Positions 41,417 through 52,347 of a DNA stretch of 64,000 nt are shown here, in pieces. The stretch spans positions 18,890,283-18,954,282 of the forward strand of contig NC_080542.1 in assembly GCF_028640845.1 (NCBI RefSeq), given 5' to 3'. Below the pieces are notes generated by a model. The model was given only the letters and a program-made list of their open reading frames with translations. It was not told the origin of the DNA and did no database searches. Made by a program: the position numbers and the translations under genes. Source of the stretch: Ahaetulla prasina (lineage: Eukaryota; Chordata; Lepidosauria; Squamata; Colubridae). The first letter of the stretch is position 1; each line of letters starts with the position of its first letter.

Positions 41417-41439
41417 GTCTAATGGTAAATGCTGCAAGC

Positions 41440-41592
41440 TAGAAAGCAGGAGATTGTGTTGTAAATGTTGTACCTTGATGAACGTATCTTTTCTTTTATG
41501 TACACTGAGAGCATATGCACCAAGACAAATTCCTTGTGTGTCCAATCACACTTGGCCAATAAAAATTCTATTCAATTCTATTCTATTGTAAG
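41440..41592 (+). mobile_element. Rex1/CR1-like LINE 3' tail
   Basis: GTACCTTGATGAACGTATCT, then AATTCCTTGTGTGTCCAATC and CTTGGCCAATAAAAATTCTA, ending in TTCTATTCTATT. Confidence 0.85.
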
Positions 41593-41770
41593 TTCAAGTT
41601 CTACTTTAGCTATAAAATAAAGCCAGTTTAGGAAACTTTGGGCCAGTACCCCCCCCCACCTCTCTCAGCCTGACCCACCTCACAGGGTTGTGATTGTAGG
41701 GAATATAGGAGGAGGAAGATGTGTTGGATTAAGGGGCTTTAACTTTCTCTACCTTTTGAGACCCCCAACC

Positions 41771-42078
41771 CAGTGGCGGGTTTCAAATTTTTTTACTACT
41801 GGTTCTGTGGGTGTGGCTTGGTAGGCGTGGCATGGCTTGGTGAGTGTGGCTTGGTGGACGTGACAGGGGAAGGCTACTGTAAAATCTCCATTCCCTCTCC
41901 AATCCAGGAGAAGGTTACTGCAAAATCCCCATTTCCCCCCCATCAGCTGGGACTTGGGAGGCAAAGAATAGATGGGGGCGGGGCCAGTCAGAATTTTTAC
42001 TGCCGGTTCTCCGAACTACTCAAAATTTCCGCTACCGGTTCTCCAGAACTGGTCAGAACCTATTGAAACCCACCTCTG
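41771..42078. mobile_element. hAT element (GTGGGTTTCAA family)
   Basis: The ends are CAGTGGCGGGTTTCAAA and TTGAAACCCACCTCTG. The flanks CCCCAACC and CCCCACCC differ at one base. The same family is at 56818 and, more diverged, 48187. Confidence 0.82.
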
Positions 42079-42103
42079 CCCCACCCTCACCCACCCCCAG
42101 CTA

Positions 42104-42176
42104 TTCACCAAGACAAATTCCTTGTGTTTCCAATCACACTTGGCCAATTAAAAAAAATTCTATTCTATTCTATTGT
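42104..42176 (+). mobile_element. Rex1/CR1-like LINE 3' tail, short
   Basis: CACCAAGACAAATTCCTTGT and CACACTTGGCCAATT, followed by TTCTATTCTATTCTA. Confidence 0.8.
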
Positions 42177-42507
42177 TTATTTACAGACCTTAAAATAGGC
42201 CTTGCTTTGTTTTCAAAAACAAAAAGGAAAACTGATAAACCAATTTTAAAACACACTAGGAAATTCACCACTACCACTGATGAAGGCCCAGATACTTTGC
42301 TTTCTCTTTACTGCTACTTTCCCACTTCTCAGGGCCAAAAGCTAAGTTATTTGATGCTGCCACGGAAGACTTTTTGAAAAGGGAAGAGCTCGTTTGCAGA
42401 AACTTTTTTTGCTCTTTCGTTGCACGGTGCTCAATCCCTCCGCACATTAATTCTGGAGTGCTAGGCTTCTGCTAATGTCGTAAGCCCCATTATCCTCTGA
42501 GTGTGTG

Positions 42508-42813
42508 CATAGTTATTAAGTGAATCACTGCAGTTGTAAAGCGAATCATGTGGTCGTTAAGTGAATCTGGCTCCTTCCCCCCATTGCTTTTGCCTGTCGA
42601 AACTGGCTGCACTGGTTGCCTCCATCGTGAGCCCAGGACACTGCAAGCGTTGTAAATACGTGTGGATTGCCAAGTCCCTGAATTTTGATCAACTGACCTT
42701 GGAGATGCTGCTATGGTTGTAAATTCAAGGACTGGTCATAAGCCACACTTTCAGTGTCACGGTAACCGTGAGCGGTCGTTAAATGAATGTTTTTAAGTTG
42801 AGGACTAGCTGTA
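42508..42813 (-). mobile_element. Family-A MITE, truncated
   Basis: Reverse copy missing its start; it ends AGTTGAGGACTAGCTGTA. Confidence 0.75.
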
Positions 42814-42894
42814 CAGAGAATCTTCCCCTGCAACCGTCCACTGTCCAACCGTCTTGGCATGCTAGCAGTGGCTATGCTGTGCCTTCTGAGAATG

Positions 42895-43281
42895 CAGATA
42901 GTCCTCGACTTACAACAGCTCATTTATTGACTGTTCAAAGTTACGACGCTACTGAAAAAAGGTGACTTATGACCATCTGTCAGACTTACGACCTTTGAAA
43001 CATCCCTAGGGTCACGTGATGCTTGGAAACTGGTTCGTATTTATGACCTTTGCTGTGTCCCAGGATCATGTGATCATTTTCTGTGACCTTCTGACAAGCA
43101 AAGTCAATGGGGAAGCCAGATTCACTTAACAATCGGGTGGTAACTCGTCAACTCTGGTTGATTCACTTAGCAGCTGTGCAAGAGAGGTCGTAAAATGGGG
43201 CAAAACTCCCTTAACAAATGTCTCACTTAACCAACAGAAATGTTGGGCTCAATTGTGATAGTAAGTCGAGGATTACCTGTA
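42895..43281 (+). mobile_element. Family-A MITE
   Basis: Near full length, GATAGTCCTCGACTTACAAC to GTAAGTCGAGGATTACCTGT. Confidence 0.87.
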
Positions 43282-43631
43282 TGTAGGATTGCTATCTGTG
43301 GCCGATAAATACAGTATTTTCCCCCTGTCTTTTGCATAGTTTTTATATTCTTAAGATTGTAGGCCACCCAGCGTTATCGTGCATAAGATGAATGGCCAAT
43401 TAATTTTGCAAATAAATAAATAAAATTTGGACATCAGAGGATCTTTTGCCTAAAGCCCATGTAGATCATTTCTTTTGCCACAATTTCGGTATTCAGTATA
43501 TTTTAATTTACTTTTGTCCCTCCTTTCTTCTGGGAGGACTCAAATTCACCGATAAGGTTTTACACCCACTCCTTTTTTTTTTTTTTTTTGTAATAGTCCT
43601 ATTAGCTGGGTTAGGTGGAAAACTGGGACCA

Positions 43632-44425
43632 GAGAATAGAGCTGGAAAGGACCTTGGGGGGTCTTCTAGTCCAACCCTCTGCTTAGGCAGGAAACCCTAT
43701 TTCAGACAAATGCCTGTCCAATCTCTTCTTAAAAACCTCCAGTGTTGGAACATTCACAACTTCTGGAGGCAAGTTGTTCCACTGATTAATTGTTCTGTCA
43801 GGAAATTCCTTCTTAGTTCTAGGTTGCTTCTCTCCTTGATTAGTTTCCGTCCACTGCTTCTTGTTCTACCCTCAGGTGCTTTGGAGAATAGCTTGATCCA
43901 TTCTTCTTTGTGGCAGCTCGTGAGATATTGGAACACTGCTATCATGTCATCCCCTAGTCCAGGGGTTTGCAACCTTAAACATTCAAAGAGCCATTTGGAC
44001 CCGTTTCCCACAAAAAAGGAAACACTGGGAGCCACATAACCCTTCCTGTGCCTGACCACAGAACTAGCATATGTAGTTGAATTAAATGTTCTGTTTTCTT
44101 CTGAAACTTTTCTTTTCTTGGATTTATCCATGGCTGGCCTACCAAGGGTTGTAAAGCTCAATAATTCACATGCCAGCGGGTGTCGCATATTGGCGGTTGA
44201 GACATATGTTTTGAATGACAGGGAGCCGCAGCAGAGGGGTGAAAGAGCCACATGCGGCTCCATAGCCACAGGTTGCTGACCCCTGGCCTAGTCCTTCTTT
44301 TCTCTAGACTAGCTGTGTCCCAATTCCTGCAATCTTTCTTCACATGTTTTAGTTTCCAGGCCCTGAATCATTTTAGTTGCTCAGAGTCTCAACAACCTTT
44401 TTGTATAATATGGTGACCAAGACAG
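43632..44425 (-). mobile_element. CR1 LINE split by a hAT
   Basis: Antisense CR1 UTR and ORF2 end (43632-43959) are followed, after the hAT, by CTAGTCCTTCTTTTCTCTAG to TATAATATGGTGACCA. Confidence 0.85.
43960..44285. mobile_element. hAT element inside CR1
   Basis: The ends are CAGGGGTTTGCAACC and GGTTGCTGACCCCTG. The flanks are CCCTAGTC and GCCTAGTC. Same family as 40893 and 44937, with the same decayed KSKKRKVSEENRTFNST transposase N-terminus on the minus strand. Confidence 0.85.
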
Positions 44426-44869
44426 AGGTGGCCTGAAGCAAAAATAAGAAGTTTCCTTTCTCCAGGCCAGACATGCTGAGAGCCTTATATTTCCGCATTT
44501 GGGGCCACACCCAACACAGAAGGGTAATTTCGCAGGCTATAAGGGCGGCTTGATGTGAAGCAGAGCTTTGGGCTCTAGTAGAAGGGAAGGCCTGGAATGA
44601 TCAGGAGAATATTGAAGGCTGACATCGCTGTTCCTGCTAACACCTGCCGCCTGAAGCAATCAGTTTTTCACTGTGTTTAATGACACAGCTTGTCTGATTA
44701 CAATCGGTTGCTGAGCTGGACGGCAGATGAAGGAAATTAATCAGGGTTTTGGTTTCTTGTTTTCCTGCATCATTCATTAGGAACCAAAATGGAGGGAAAG
44801 TTGCTTTAGAGTTTTAGAAAGCTAATTGAATAGGTTGCCATTTATCCTACCAGTTTCAGCTGGTAGGTG

Positions 44870-45308
44870 AACACTGGATGTTTTTAAGAACAGATTGGGC
44901 AACCATTTGACTGAAATGGTATAGGGCAGAGGTCAGCAACCTGCGGCTCTGGTGCCGCATATGGCTCTTTCACTCTTCTGCTGTGGCTCCCTGTCACTCA
45001 AAATATGTGCGACACCCACTGGCACGCGATTTATTGAGCTTTTCAACCCCTGGTAGGCCAGCCATGAATAAATCCAAGAAAAGAAAAATTTCAGAAGAAA
45101 AGAGAACGTTTAATTCAACTACATATGCTAGTTCTGTGGCTGCTTAGGAAATAGTCAAGTACAGGAAGGGTTTTGTGGCTCCCGGTGTTTTCTTTTTTGT
45201 GGGAAATGGGTCGAAATGGCTCTTCAAGTTTTTAAGTATAGGGTTTCCTGCCTAAGCAGGGGGTTGGGCTAGAAGACATCGAAATTCCCTTCCAACTCTG
45301 TTTTCTTT
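44870..45308 (+). mobile_element. CR1 LINE 3' end split by a hAT
   Basis: Sense CR1 ending CTGAAATGGTATAGGG, resuming after the hAT with GTATAGGGTTTCCTGCCTAA and closing in a TATCC repeat. Confidence 0.85.
44937..45235. mobile_element. hAT element with transposase N-terminal relic
   Basis: It starts CAGAGGTCAGCAACCTGCGG. GTATAGGG flanks exactly at 44929-44936 and 45236-45243. On the + strand from 45066 it reads MNKSKKRKISEEKRTFNSTT before stops, resembling the N-terminus of ZBED5/GTF2IRD2-type hAT transposases. The last 15 bases of the right end are missing. Confidence 0.82.
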
Positions 45309-45369
45309 CCTATCCTATCCTATCCTATCCTATCCTATCCTATCCTATCCTATCCTATCCTATCCTATC
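45309..45369. repeat. (TATCC)n microsatellite at a CR1 tail
   Basis: About 12 perfect TATCC units join the CR1 3' end. The hAT at 45370 interrupts the array, and a few more units follow it near 45755-45770. Confidence 0.95.
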
Positions 45370-45748
45370 CAGTGGCGAAATCCTCCATGGGTTGCCACTG
45401 GTTCGCTGCCTGCGTATGCACGCTGTGTGCCAAATGTGAGCTATGCATGCACATGTGTGCCAAATGCATGCTGCGTGAACATCTGCAGTGCGTGCTAAAT
45501 GCATGCTGTATGTGTGCGCATGCACAGCGCTCACCAAACATGTGCTTCACACAGGAAAATAAGCCATTTGAAGGTAAGTAGAACAACGGTGGGGGGAACA
45601 GCTGTGGTGCATGATTTATATTCGCTAGAAAGGAGGAATATAAATCGTGTGGCACAGCTTTTTTTTAACTACCGGTTCACCCAAAACGGTAGCTTTTATT
45701 ACTTCCGGTTCACCTGAACCGGTAAGAACCGGTAGCATTTCACTCCTG
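45370..45748. mobile_element. hAT element inside the TATCC array
   Basis: The ends are CAGTGGCGAAATCC and GCATTTCACTCCTG. The flanks ATCCTATC and ATCCCATC are both microsatellite-derived. Confidence 0.78.
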
Positions 45749-45893
45749 ATCCCATCCTATCCTATCCCATCCCAATTATTTCTATTACTATTTCTATTTC
45801 CAGCTCTGAAAAAACAGGTCTAGCTAGAACACAGTAGTCTCCTGAATTATTTTTCCCTCAAAGCATATTTGATTTTTTTAACCACAAAAAAAA

Positions 45894-45963
45894 GGGGGTC
45901 ACTAAATGAACTGTTGTAAGTTGAGGTAGTCCTCAACTTACAACAGTTCATTTAGTGACCCCC
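45894..45963. repeat. Perfect 33-bp palindrome of family-A ends
   Basis: GTCACTAAATGAACTGTTGT-containing arm at 45894-45926 and its exact reverse complement at 45931-45963, with the 4-nt spacer TAGT. Each arm is the outer part of a family-A MITE. The right arm's element continues, after an inserted LINE-tail piece (about 45980-46030), to 46375. Confidence 0.9.
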
Positions 45964-46029
45964 CCTTTTTTTTTTTTAATTTATATCCCACCCTTCTCCG
46001 AAGACTCAGGGCAGCTTACATTGGGTTAA

Positions 46030-46375
46030 GCAATTGTTTAAAGTTACAATATCATTGAAAAAGTGACATGACCTTTTTCACACTTAACGACCACTGCAAA
46101 ATCCCCATGGTCATATACTCAAAATTCAAATGCTTGGCAACTGATTCATATTTATAATGGTTGTAGCGTTCTGGGGTCATGTGATCTGCTTTTGCGACCT
46201 TCTGACAACGGAGAAGCCAGATTCACTTAACAGCTGTATTACTGACTTAACCATTGCAATGATTCAGTTAACAACTGTGGCAAGAAAAGTTGTAAAATGG
46301 GGTAAAACTCACAAACGTTTCCCTTAGCAACATAAATTTTGGGCTCAATTGTGGTCATAAATTGAGGACTACCTG
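46030..46375 (+). mobile_element. Family-A MITE, right part
   Basis: It continues from the palindrome: AGTTACAATATCATTGAAAA to AAATTGAGGACTACCTGTT. Confidence 0.8.
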
Positions 46376-46454
46376 TTCACTTGCTGTTGATTTTTTTTAA
46401 TAGCAACAAATGCCTCTTCCATTTATCTAGATCAGAATTTTGGTAGCTTTAATA

Positions 46455-46527
46455 TGTTTGGCATGCTAGCTGGGGGATTCTGGGAGTTGAAGTCCACACT
46501 TCTTAAAAGTTTGAAAAACACTGATTT
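46455..46527. mobile_element. Half fold-back element
   Basis: GGGATTCTGGGAGTTGAAGT and GTTTGAAAAACACTG, one arm only. Confidence 0.6.
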
Positions 46528-47187
46528 AGAGATTCAAAAGCTTCTTTAACAGGCAGAAGAAGAAGAAAAAAATCCTGATCTAAAGTGTTTTGTGTTTTTT
46601 TTTTAAAAAAAATTCAAATAAGTAGCAATTATGGGAGCTAGGAAACTGCCTTCCTGGTGTCACCAAATAGGTGATTACAATGACAAAACTGGAGAAAAGG
46701 AATTTGTACAGATGTGAAAACATTTCAAGAGAATAAAACTTTATATTTGTCTACATTTTGACCAACTTTCTAGTGTTTCTTCCAGGTCTTGGAATCTTCC
46801 ACAGCCTTCCCAAGATTGAAAATGCTTCTAATTTGGCAGTGATAGCTAAAAAGCCATAATTTGGGCCACAGTTAATTAATTACATATACTCCTTGGGGTA
46901 AAGTAGTATTTTCCCAGCAATTTCTCCAGAAGTCTTAAATATGGTTCTAACATATTGGTTCTAACTGGATAGGCAGCGGGACAGATTTAATTTATCAATC
47001 CTGCTGGAACAGAAAATACCTCATTGTTGGCAAAAACATGAGTGTGGCTATATTTTATTTTTAAATGCACAGAGGGTTTGGAATGATGCAACCCTGAGAA
47101 AGAGAATTTATGTTGTTCAGAAGGGAATTGTGTTCCTTGTGTTCCTCGGAGACCGTTATGCTCCATATATGGTCAAAGGTAATGTGC

Positions 47188-47410
47188 TGTTCGGTCTAGC
47201 GATTAAGGCATCAGGGCTAGAAACCAGGAGACCATGAATTCTAATCCTACCTTAGGTATAAAAGCCAGGAAGGGGACCTTGGCCCAGTCACTTTCTCTCA
47301 ACCTGAAGAAACAGCAAACAACTTCTGAAAAACCTTGCCAAGAAAACTGCAGAGAAGTCCACGGAATCTTTGAAAAACTGGACGTGGTTGTATGAAAAGG
47401 GGAAAAAAAG
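47188..47410 (+). mobile_element. tRNA-derived SINE (second family)
   Basis: The head is GGTCTAGCGATTAAGGCATC, then GAAACCAGGAGACCATGAAT and GACCTTGGCCCAGTCACTTT. Confidence 0.7.
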
Positions 47411-47886
47411 AAGTGCTGTTATCTTCCCTTCCCCCCCCCACCAAAAATAATTGTTAGATCAAAGGTGGCTTTGAAAAGATATTCAGATCCCAGCCAACGC
47501 AGCATGTCTTTTTTCTCTGGCTATTATATTAGGGGGGGGGCGGTTTTCCTCTTTTCTTCAGATCTACAGGAAGGGTAAAGAAACGTCTCTTGCAGCCGCA
47601 CCTTCAGCTGGTGAGAGGGATGAGGCTGGTCTTCCTGCTTGCTGTGATGCTCTTCCTAGGAGATCATGGAAACAGAAACAGCCTTGATGATAAAACCTTT
47701 GATGTGTCTTCTTCCCGCTGTTGGTATCCGAGGGATGTGCCTGGATTTCCACTGCTGGGTGTTGCACGAACCACCCAATCAATTACTTGCTTCCTGAATT
47801 CGATGATCTTGTATTTGCTTCTCCTCCTGCAATCCTGGGTTGTACCCATCTCCGCTACCATCTCACTCATCGGATTGGGATTACCT

Positions 47887-48031
47887 GTGTTTCCCCAAAA
47901 ATAAGACCCTGTCTTAGGTATATTTTTTTGAATCCTGAAATAAGTGCTTGGCCTTATTGCCATGCGCTCAAAAGCCCAATGGGGCTTATTATCAGGGGAT
48001 GCTTTATTTGGGGGGAAACAGAGTAGGTGTA
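47887..48031. mobile_element. Short MITE with GTTTCCCC ends
   Basis: CTGTGTTTCCCCAAAAATAA to TTTGGGGGGAAACAGAGTA, the second copy of the element at 16562. Confidence 0.75.
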
Positions 48032-48186
48032 AGTAGGTTCTCTTCTCATCCTTGGCCAGAGGAGCCAAATTTGGAGGCTAAGAAACTCCAATCTTGTCAA
48101 CTGGATGTCTCTTCTTATGGGTCCAAAATATTTCGCTGCTTATCCAAGTAGCGTCTTCAGCCTGAGCAAGTTGATTAGGTGGACCC

Positions 48187-48446
48187 AGTGGTGAAATCCA
48201 AATTTTTTTACTACCGTGTTATGTGAGTGTGGCTTGGTGGGCGTGGCATGGCTTGGTGGGCGTGACAGGGGAAGGATACTGCAAAATCTCCATTCCCACC
48301 TCACTCCTAGGGGAAGGATATTGCAAAATCTCCATTCCCACCCCACTCTGGGGCCAGCCAGAGCTGGTATTTGCCGGTTCTCCAAACTACTCAAAATTTC
48401 TGCTACCGGTTCTCCAGAACCTGTCAGAACCTTCTGGATTTCACAC
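48187..48446. mobile_element. hAT-type element related to 41771
   Basis: The ends are CAGTGGTGAAATCC and GGATTTCACACC. It contains GGGGAAGGATACTGCAAAATC repeated twice. No clean target duplication. Confidence 0.6.
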
Positions 48447-48712
48447 CTTTTTTTATTTGAATTTATATCCCGCCCTTCTCTGAAGACTCAGGGCGGCTTA
48501 TACAGTGTTAAGCAATAGTCTTCATCCATTTGTATATTATATACAAAATCAACTTTTATTGCCCCCAACAATCTGGGTCCTCATTTTACCTACCTTATAA
48601 AGGATGGAAGGCTGAGTCAACCTTGGGCCTGGTGGGACTTGAACTTGCAGTAATTGCAAGCAGCTGTGTTAATAACAGACAGACTTAGTCTGCTGAGCCA
48701 CCAGAGGCCCTG
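48447..48712 (-). mobile_element. tRNA-derived SINE with LINE-like tail, reverse
   Basis: ATATCCCGCCCTTCTCTGAA, AATCTGGGTCCTCATTTTAC and GCTGAGCCACCAGAGGCC. This is the reverse of 61486-61752. Confidence 0.75.
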
Positions 48713-48944
48713 GGTGGACCCCATAGGTGTTCTCTAGGGAGGTTTCATTTCTTACCCTGGAAGACATTTATGGAATCCTCCCTAACCAACTTGATCAGGC
48801 TGAGGAAGCTACTTGGAAAAGCAGTGAAATGTTTTGGACCAACAAGAAAAGAAGTTGGCATGACACAACATTCAGATAACTTTACCTGGATGACTGAGAA
48901 TCTTCATCGACAAATCTCTAAGCTCCAATCTGCTAACAATGCCC

Positions 48945-49305
48945 TAGGGAGATACACCTGGTGAGACTCAGAAGAAGAGCCTTCTCCCTGGTGGCTCCCT
49001 CTCTCTGGAACATCTCCCCCCCCTAGATTAGAATGGCCCCCACTCTGACATTCTTCCAGAAGGTGCTGAAGACCTGGTTCAGCCAGCGTACCTAGGGAAC
49101 ACAGAGCAGGATAGAGGCCATTAAGTGGCTCGTATGATGTGCTGTTGCCAGGGCAGGGGGTTATTTTATTATATTATTTTATTAATTTATTATAGGATTC
49201 TCTCTTATTAGTTTTATCGTTTTTATATGATGTTTTTATATTCTTGTAAGCCGCCTTGAGTCGCCATAAATGGCAATATAAATCTCCTAAATAAATAAAT
49301 AAATA
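48945..49305 (+). mobile_element. L2-like LINE 3' end
   Basis: AGAAGAGCCTTCTCCCTGGT encodes the end of the reading frame. The UTR ends AGCCGCCTTGAGTCGCC with a TAAA tail. Confidence 0.75.
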
Positions 49306-49320
49306 CAGACAGACAGACAG

Positions 49321-49881
49321 AGACTAGTGGCCAAAATTGTGGAAACCTTTTGGGAAAAGTGTATTTTCTAAAACTAGCTAACAACATCACTTTTTTTCGG
49401 AGTAGCACCATAAAATTATATATCAATGGAAAGATAATTTAATCAAGAATGCAATGCAATAACTTTTATGAAGGATTTGCTATTAGAATAGCACTTACAG
49501 TAAAGAAAAGTAAAACACGTAGCAAAAATGAGATATACAAAAATTATCATGTCAGTTAATACTTAGTTGGGTAAACATTTAGCCTTACAACGTCTTCCCA
49601 TGGAGTGAACCAAGTCTTTTAGTTCTGCAGCTGTTGTAATGTGAAACTAAGATTGAATGATATCTTCTATTAACTGGGTTTTCTTGCTGGGTTGTTTCTG
49701 ACTAACAAGTTTCTTTAGTCGGCTCCATAGATTTTCAGTTGGGTGAAGGTCTGGGCTATTCCCAGGCCATTCTAGCAGTGGAATATGATTATCTTGAAAC
49801 TCCCCCAAAAAAGTGGTTATTAGTCATCAAACCTCAAAAATGCTTTTCCCAAAAAATTTCCATAATTTTGGCCACTACTGT
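49321..49881 (-). mobile_element. Tc1-like transposon remnant
   Basis: The ends GTGGCCAAAATTGTGG and CCATAATTTTGGCCACTAC are inverted repeats. The minus strand encodes the end of a Tc1 transposase, including [19 protein letters not shown]; that E is the third catalytic acid. An in-frame stop and loss of the first two-thirds make it inactive. Confidence 0.85.
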
Positions 49882-50099
49882 AAATATGAGGTTGCATGTT
49901 AACCCCTATGCTTCGCTTTCTCCTGCCAATTGGGGGCTCAGCCTCCTCTATCTGTTTGCTGGATTTGGAATACTGTTTCCTAGGACAGCTCCCCTTAACC
50001 TGGCACTCTTCTGATGGATTTAGGCTGCAGTTCTTAAGTAACCCAGCCACCCTCTTTTAGACATAAAAACCAGCTGGGGGACCTCAGATATGATTGACT

Positions 50100-50366
50100 A
50101 CCTATAGTCCTTGACTCATGACCATAATTGGGACCAGAATTTAAGTGAATTGCACCCAATTTTACGACCTTTTGTCAAGGCTGTTAAGCAAATCACTGCA
50201 GTTGTTAAATACCTGCCTGTTTTCAAATGCCTGAATTTTGAACATATGACCATGGGGATGCTTCAACAGTCATAGTGTGAGGATCGGTCATAAGCCAGTT
50301 TTTTTAGTGCCGCTGTAACTTCAAATGGTCATTAAATGAACAGTTGTAATTTGAGAACTGTGTATG
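50100..50366 (-). mobile_element. Family-A MITE, diverged
   Basis: Reverse copy, TATAGTCCTTGACTCATGAC to AGTTGTAATTTGAGAACTG. Confidence 0.75.
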
Positions 50367-50841
50367 TATGTGTGTGTATATGCATGTATGTAAATATGTA
50401 TATGTGTATATGTAAAATAAGACAAGATAAGGTTGTCATCTTTTCTGTGGCCAGATTGGCACACATTAAAAATGAAATTCTTTTGCCTACTCTAAAAAGT
50501 ATACACATACATAACACATACATAGACATGTTACATACAAACATATGTATGTTAAATATTTATTATTTAAACTGCTGGATTTTATGCTACTGCATAAATC
50601 CATACCTATTAAGGAATTTTAATTCTTTTATTAGATGTAAATACATGTGTGTGTGTAAATTAGTAAATTATTTATTAGGTGTAAATACTTGTGTGTATGA
50701 GTATGTGTGTCCTGCTTCTACAGAGCCCTGTATCAAATACATTTTCTTTCACCCATATAGTGATCCTGTGTAGCTTCATCAGATTAGTTTTTAATATGCA
50801 TTGCTTTATTTTCATCATAGAGAGCGAGGGACAGCAGGTAG

Positions 50842-50965
50842 AGCAGCCTTTTCCCAGTCTTAGTGCCCTCCAAATATGGGGACTTCACCTCCCAGAATTC
50901 TTAGAAACAGCCCTGCTAATAGGGGAATTCTGGGAATTGAAGTCTGTACATCCAGAGGTAAAGCT
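50842..50965. mobile_element. Fold-back element
   Basis: CACCTCCCAGAATTCTTAGA and GGAATTCTGGGAATTGAAGT arms. Confidence 0.65.
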
Positions 50966-51523
50966 AAAAGCTTAAGAGTTCTGACTGGTTGGATTGCTGA
51001 CCAACTTTATTTATTTATTCCAAATATTTATAAGTGGGTGCCCCACTTATAACCAACCTTGAAACAAGTTCAAATCCAGTTGTGAGGGCAGCTGAGTGAC
51101 CTGGAGGTTGACATTCAGCCCAGCATAAAGTACCTCACTTGGTTGTTGTTTGGGATTACAAAATGCGGGTGGGTCATTGGATACTGCCCATAATTTCTTG
51201 CAGGAAGGGTGGGATCAAACAACTCTTTAGAAGCCTTGCCACATACCTTGCCAGACCTTAAGGCAAAAACTGTCTGATCTTAGTTGTTGGAAACCAAAGC
51301 AACAGGGAGCTCAGGCTGAATATTGAACTGGTCGCAAGGCCTGTTCCAGAATCAACAATTTCTGTTTTGGAAATGTGTGTATGTTTTTTATCTCCCAAAA
51401 ATATATATAATTGGGGGAAAGTGGCATTTTAAGGAAGGGAAAAATACTGTAAATTCTCATTTCACTTCGGTTCAAGCAAGCTGCCAGAGTTCCTCTACCA
51501 GAGCTCCAATTTGTATATTTTAA

Positions 51524-51664
51524 AGCAGTGTTTCTCCATCTTGGCAACTTTAGGATATGTGGACTTCAACTCCCAGAATTCCCCAGCCAGCATGCATGCT
51601 GGTTGAGGAATTTTGGGTGTCGAAGTCCACATCTCTTAAAGTGGCTAAGGCTGATAATCACTGG
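51524..51664. mobile_element. Fold-back element
   Basis: GGACTTCAACTCCCAGAATT facing GAATTTTGGGTGTCGAAGTC, with GCATGCATGC at the centre. Confidence 0.75.
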
Positions 51665-51855
51665 TTTAGAGAAACCAGCAACAATATACTGAGTTGTTGT
51701 TGATCTTCTCTGTTGTTGGCCTGAATCCTGCCTCAGAGTCTAGGACTGTTGAAGAGTGGAAATCCTACAGAACATGTGGAGAGAGATTTCTCATTCAACC
51801 TACTGAGAGAAAACAGCCCCTACAGACTTTGAAAATAGGTTAGCCCGCAGGACTT

Positions 51856-52314
51856 ACCGTATTTTTCGGAGTATAGGATGCACTGAAGTATAAGACGCAG
51901 CTTAGTTTTTGGGGAGAAAAATAGGGGGGGGGGAAATCTGCCTACGAGGTAATCTGGCTAGCTTCTTTAGTCTGGTCAGCTTCAGCACATTAGTTTGCTG
52001 GTTTTGCGAGTGCATGCTTGCTTTTTATCCTCGCTTGGAGATAAAAAGCAGCTTCTAAAGCACAGCTGATTTTTGGAGAGAGAAGCAATGAGAAAAGCAG
52101 GTGAAGCTCCGAAGATCGCTTCACTTGCTAGCGCCTCATTAAGCACAGCGGAGAGGCAGGAGCAATGAGAAAAGTAGGCAAAGCACGGAGATTTTTATTT
52201 GCTAGCGCCTCGTAAGGGCTGAAAAAAATGCTTTGATTCGGAGTACAAGATGCACCCATTTCAGCCTCTTCAGGGGGAGGAGTGGAAGTGCGTCTTATAC
52301 TCCGAAAAATACAA
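51856..52314. mobile_element. MITE with CGGAGTATAAGACGC ends
   Basis: The left end is CCGTATTTTTCGGAGTATAGG and the right GTGCGTCTTATACTCCGAAA. No reading frame is intact. Confidence 0.75.
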
Positions 52315-52347
52315 TAATTTGGAGAAATAATGTCTCCTGGTATAGTC

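Larger units (their letters stand above)
40870..41735 (+). mobile_element. tRNA-derived SINE split by a hAT and a LINE tail
   Basis: The head GAGCCAATTTGGTCTAATG is cut by the hAT at 40893-41416 and resumes as GTCTAATGGTAAATGCTGCA. A Rex1-like LINE tail interrupts it at about 41440-41592. The body then continues (AAGTTCTACTTTAGC, CTGACCCACCTCACAGGGTT). Confidence 0.75.
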
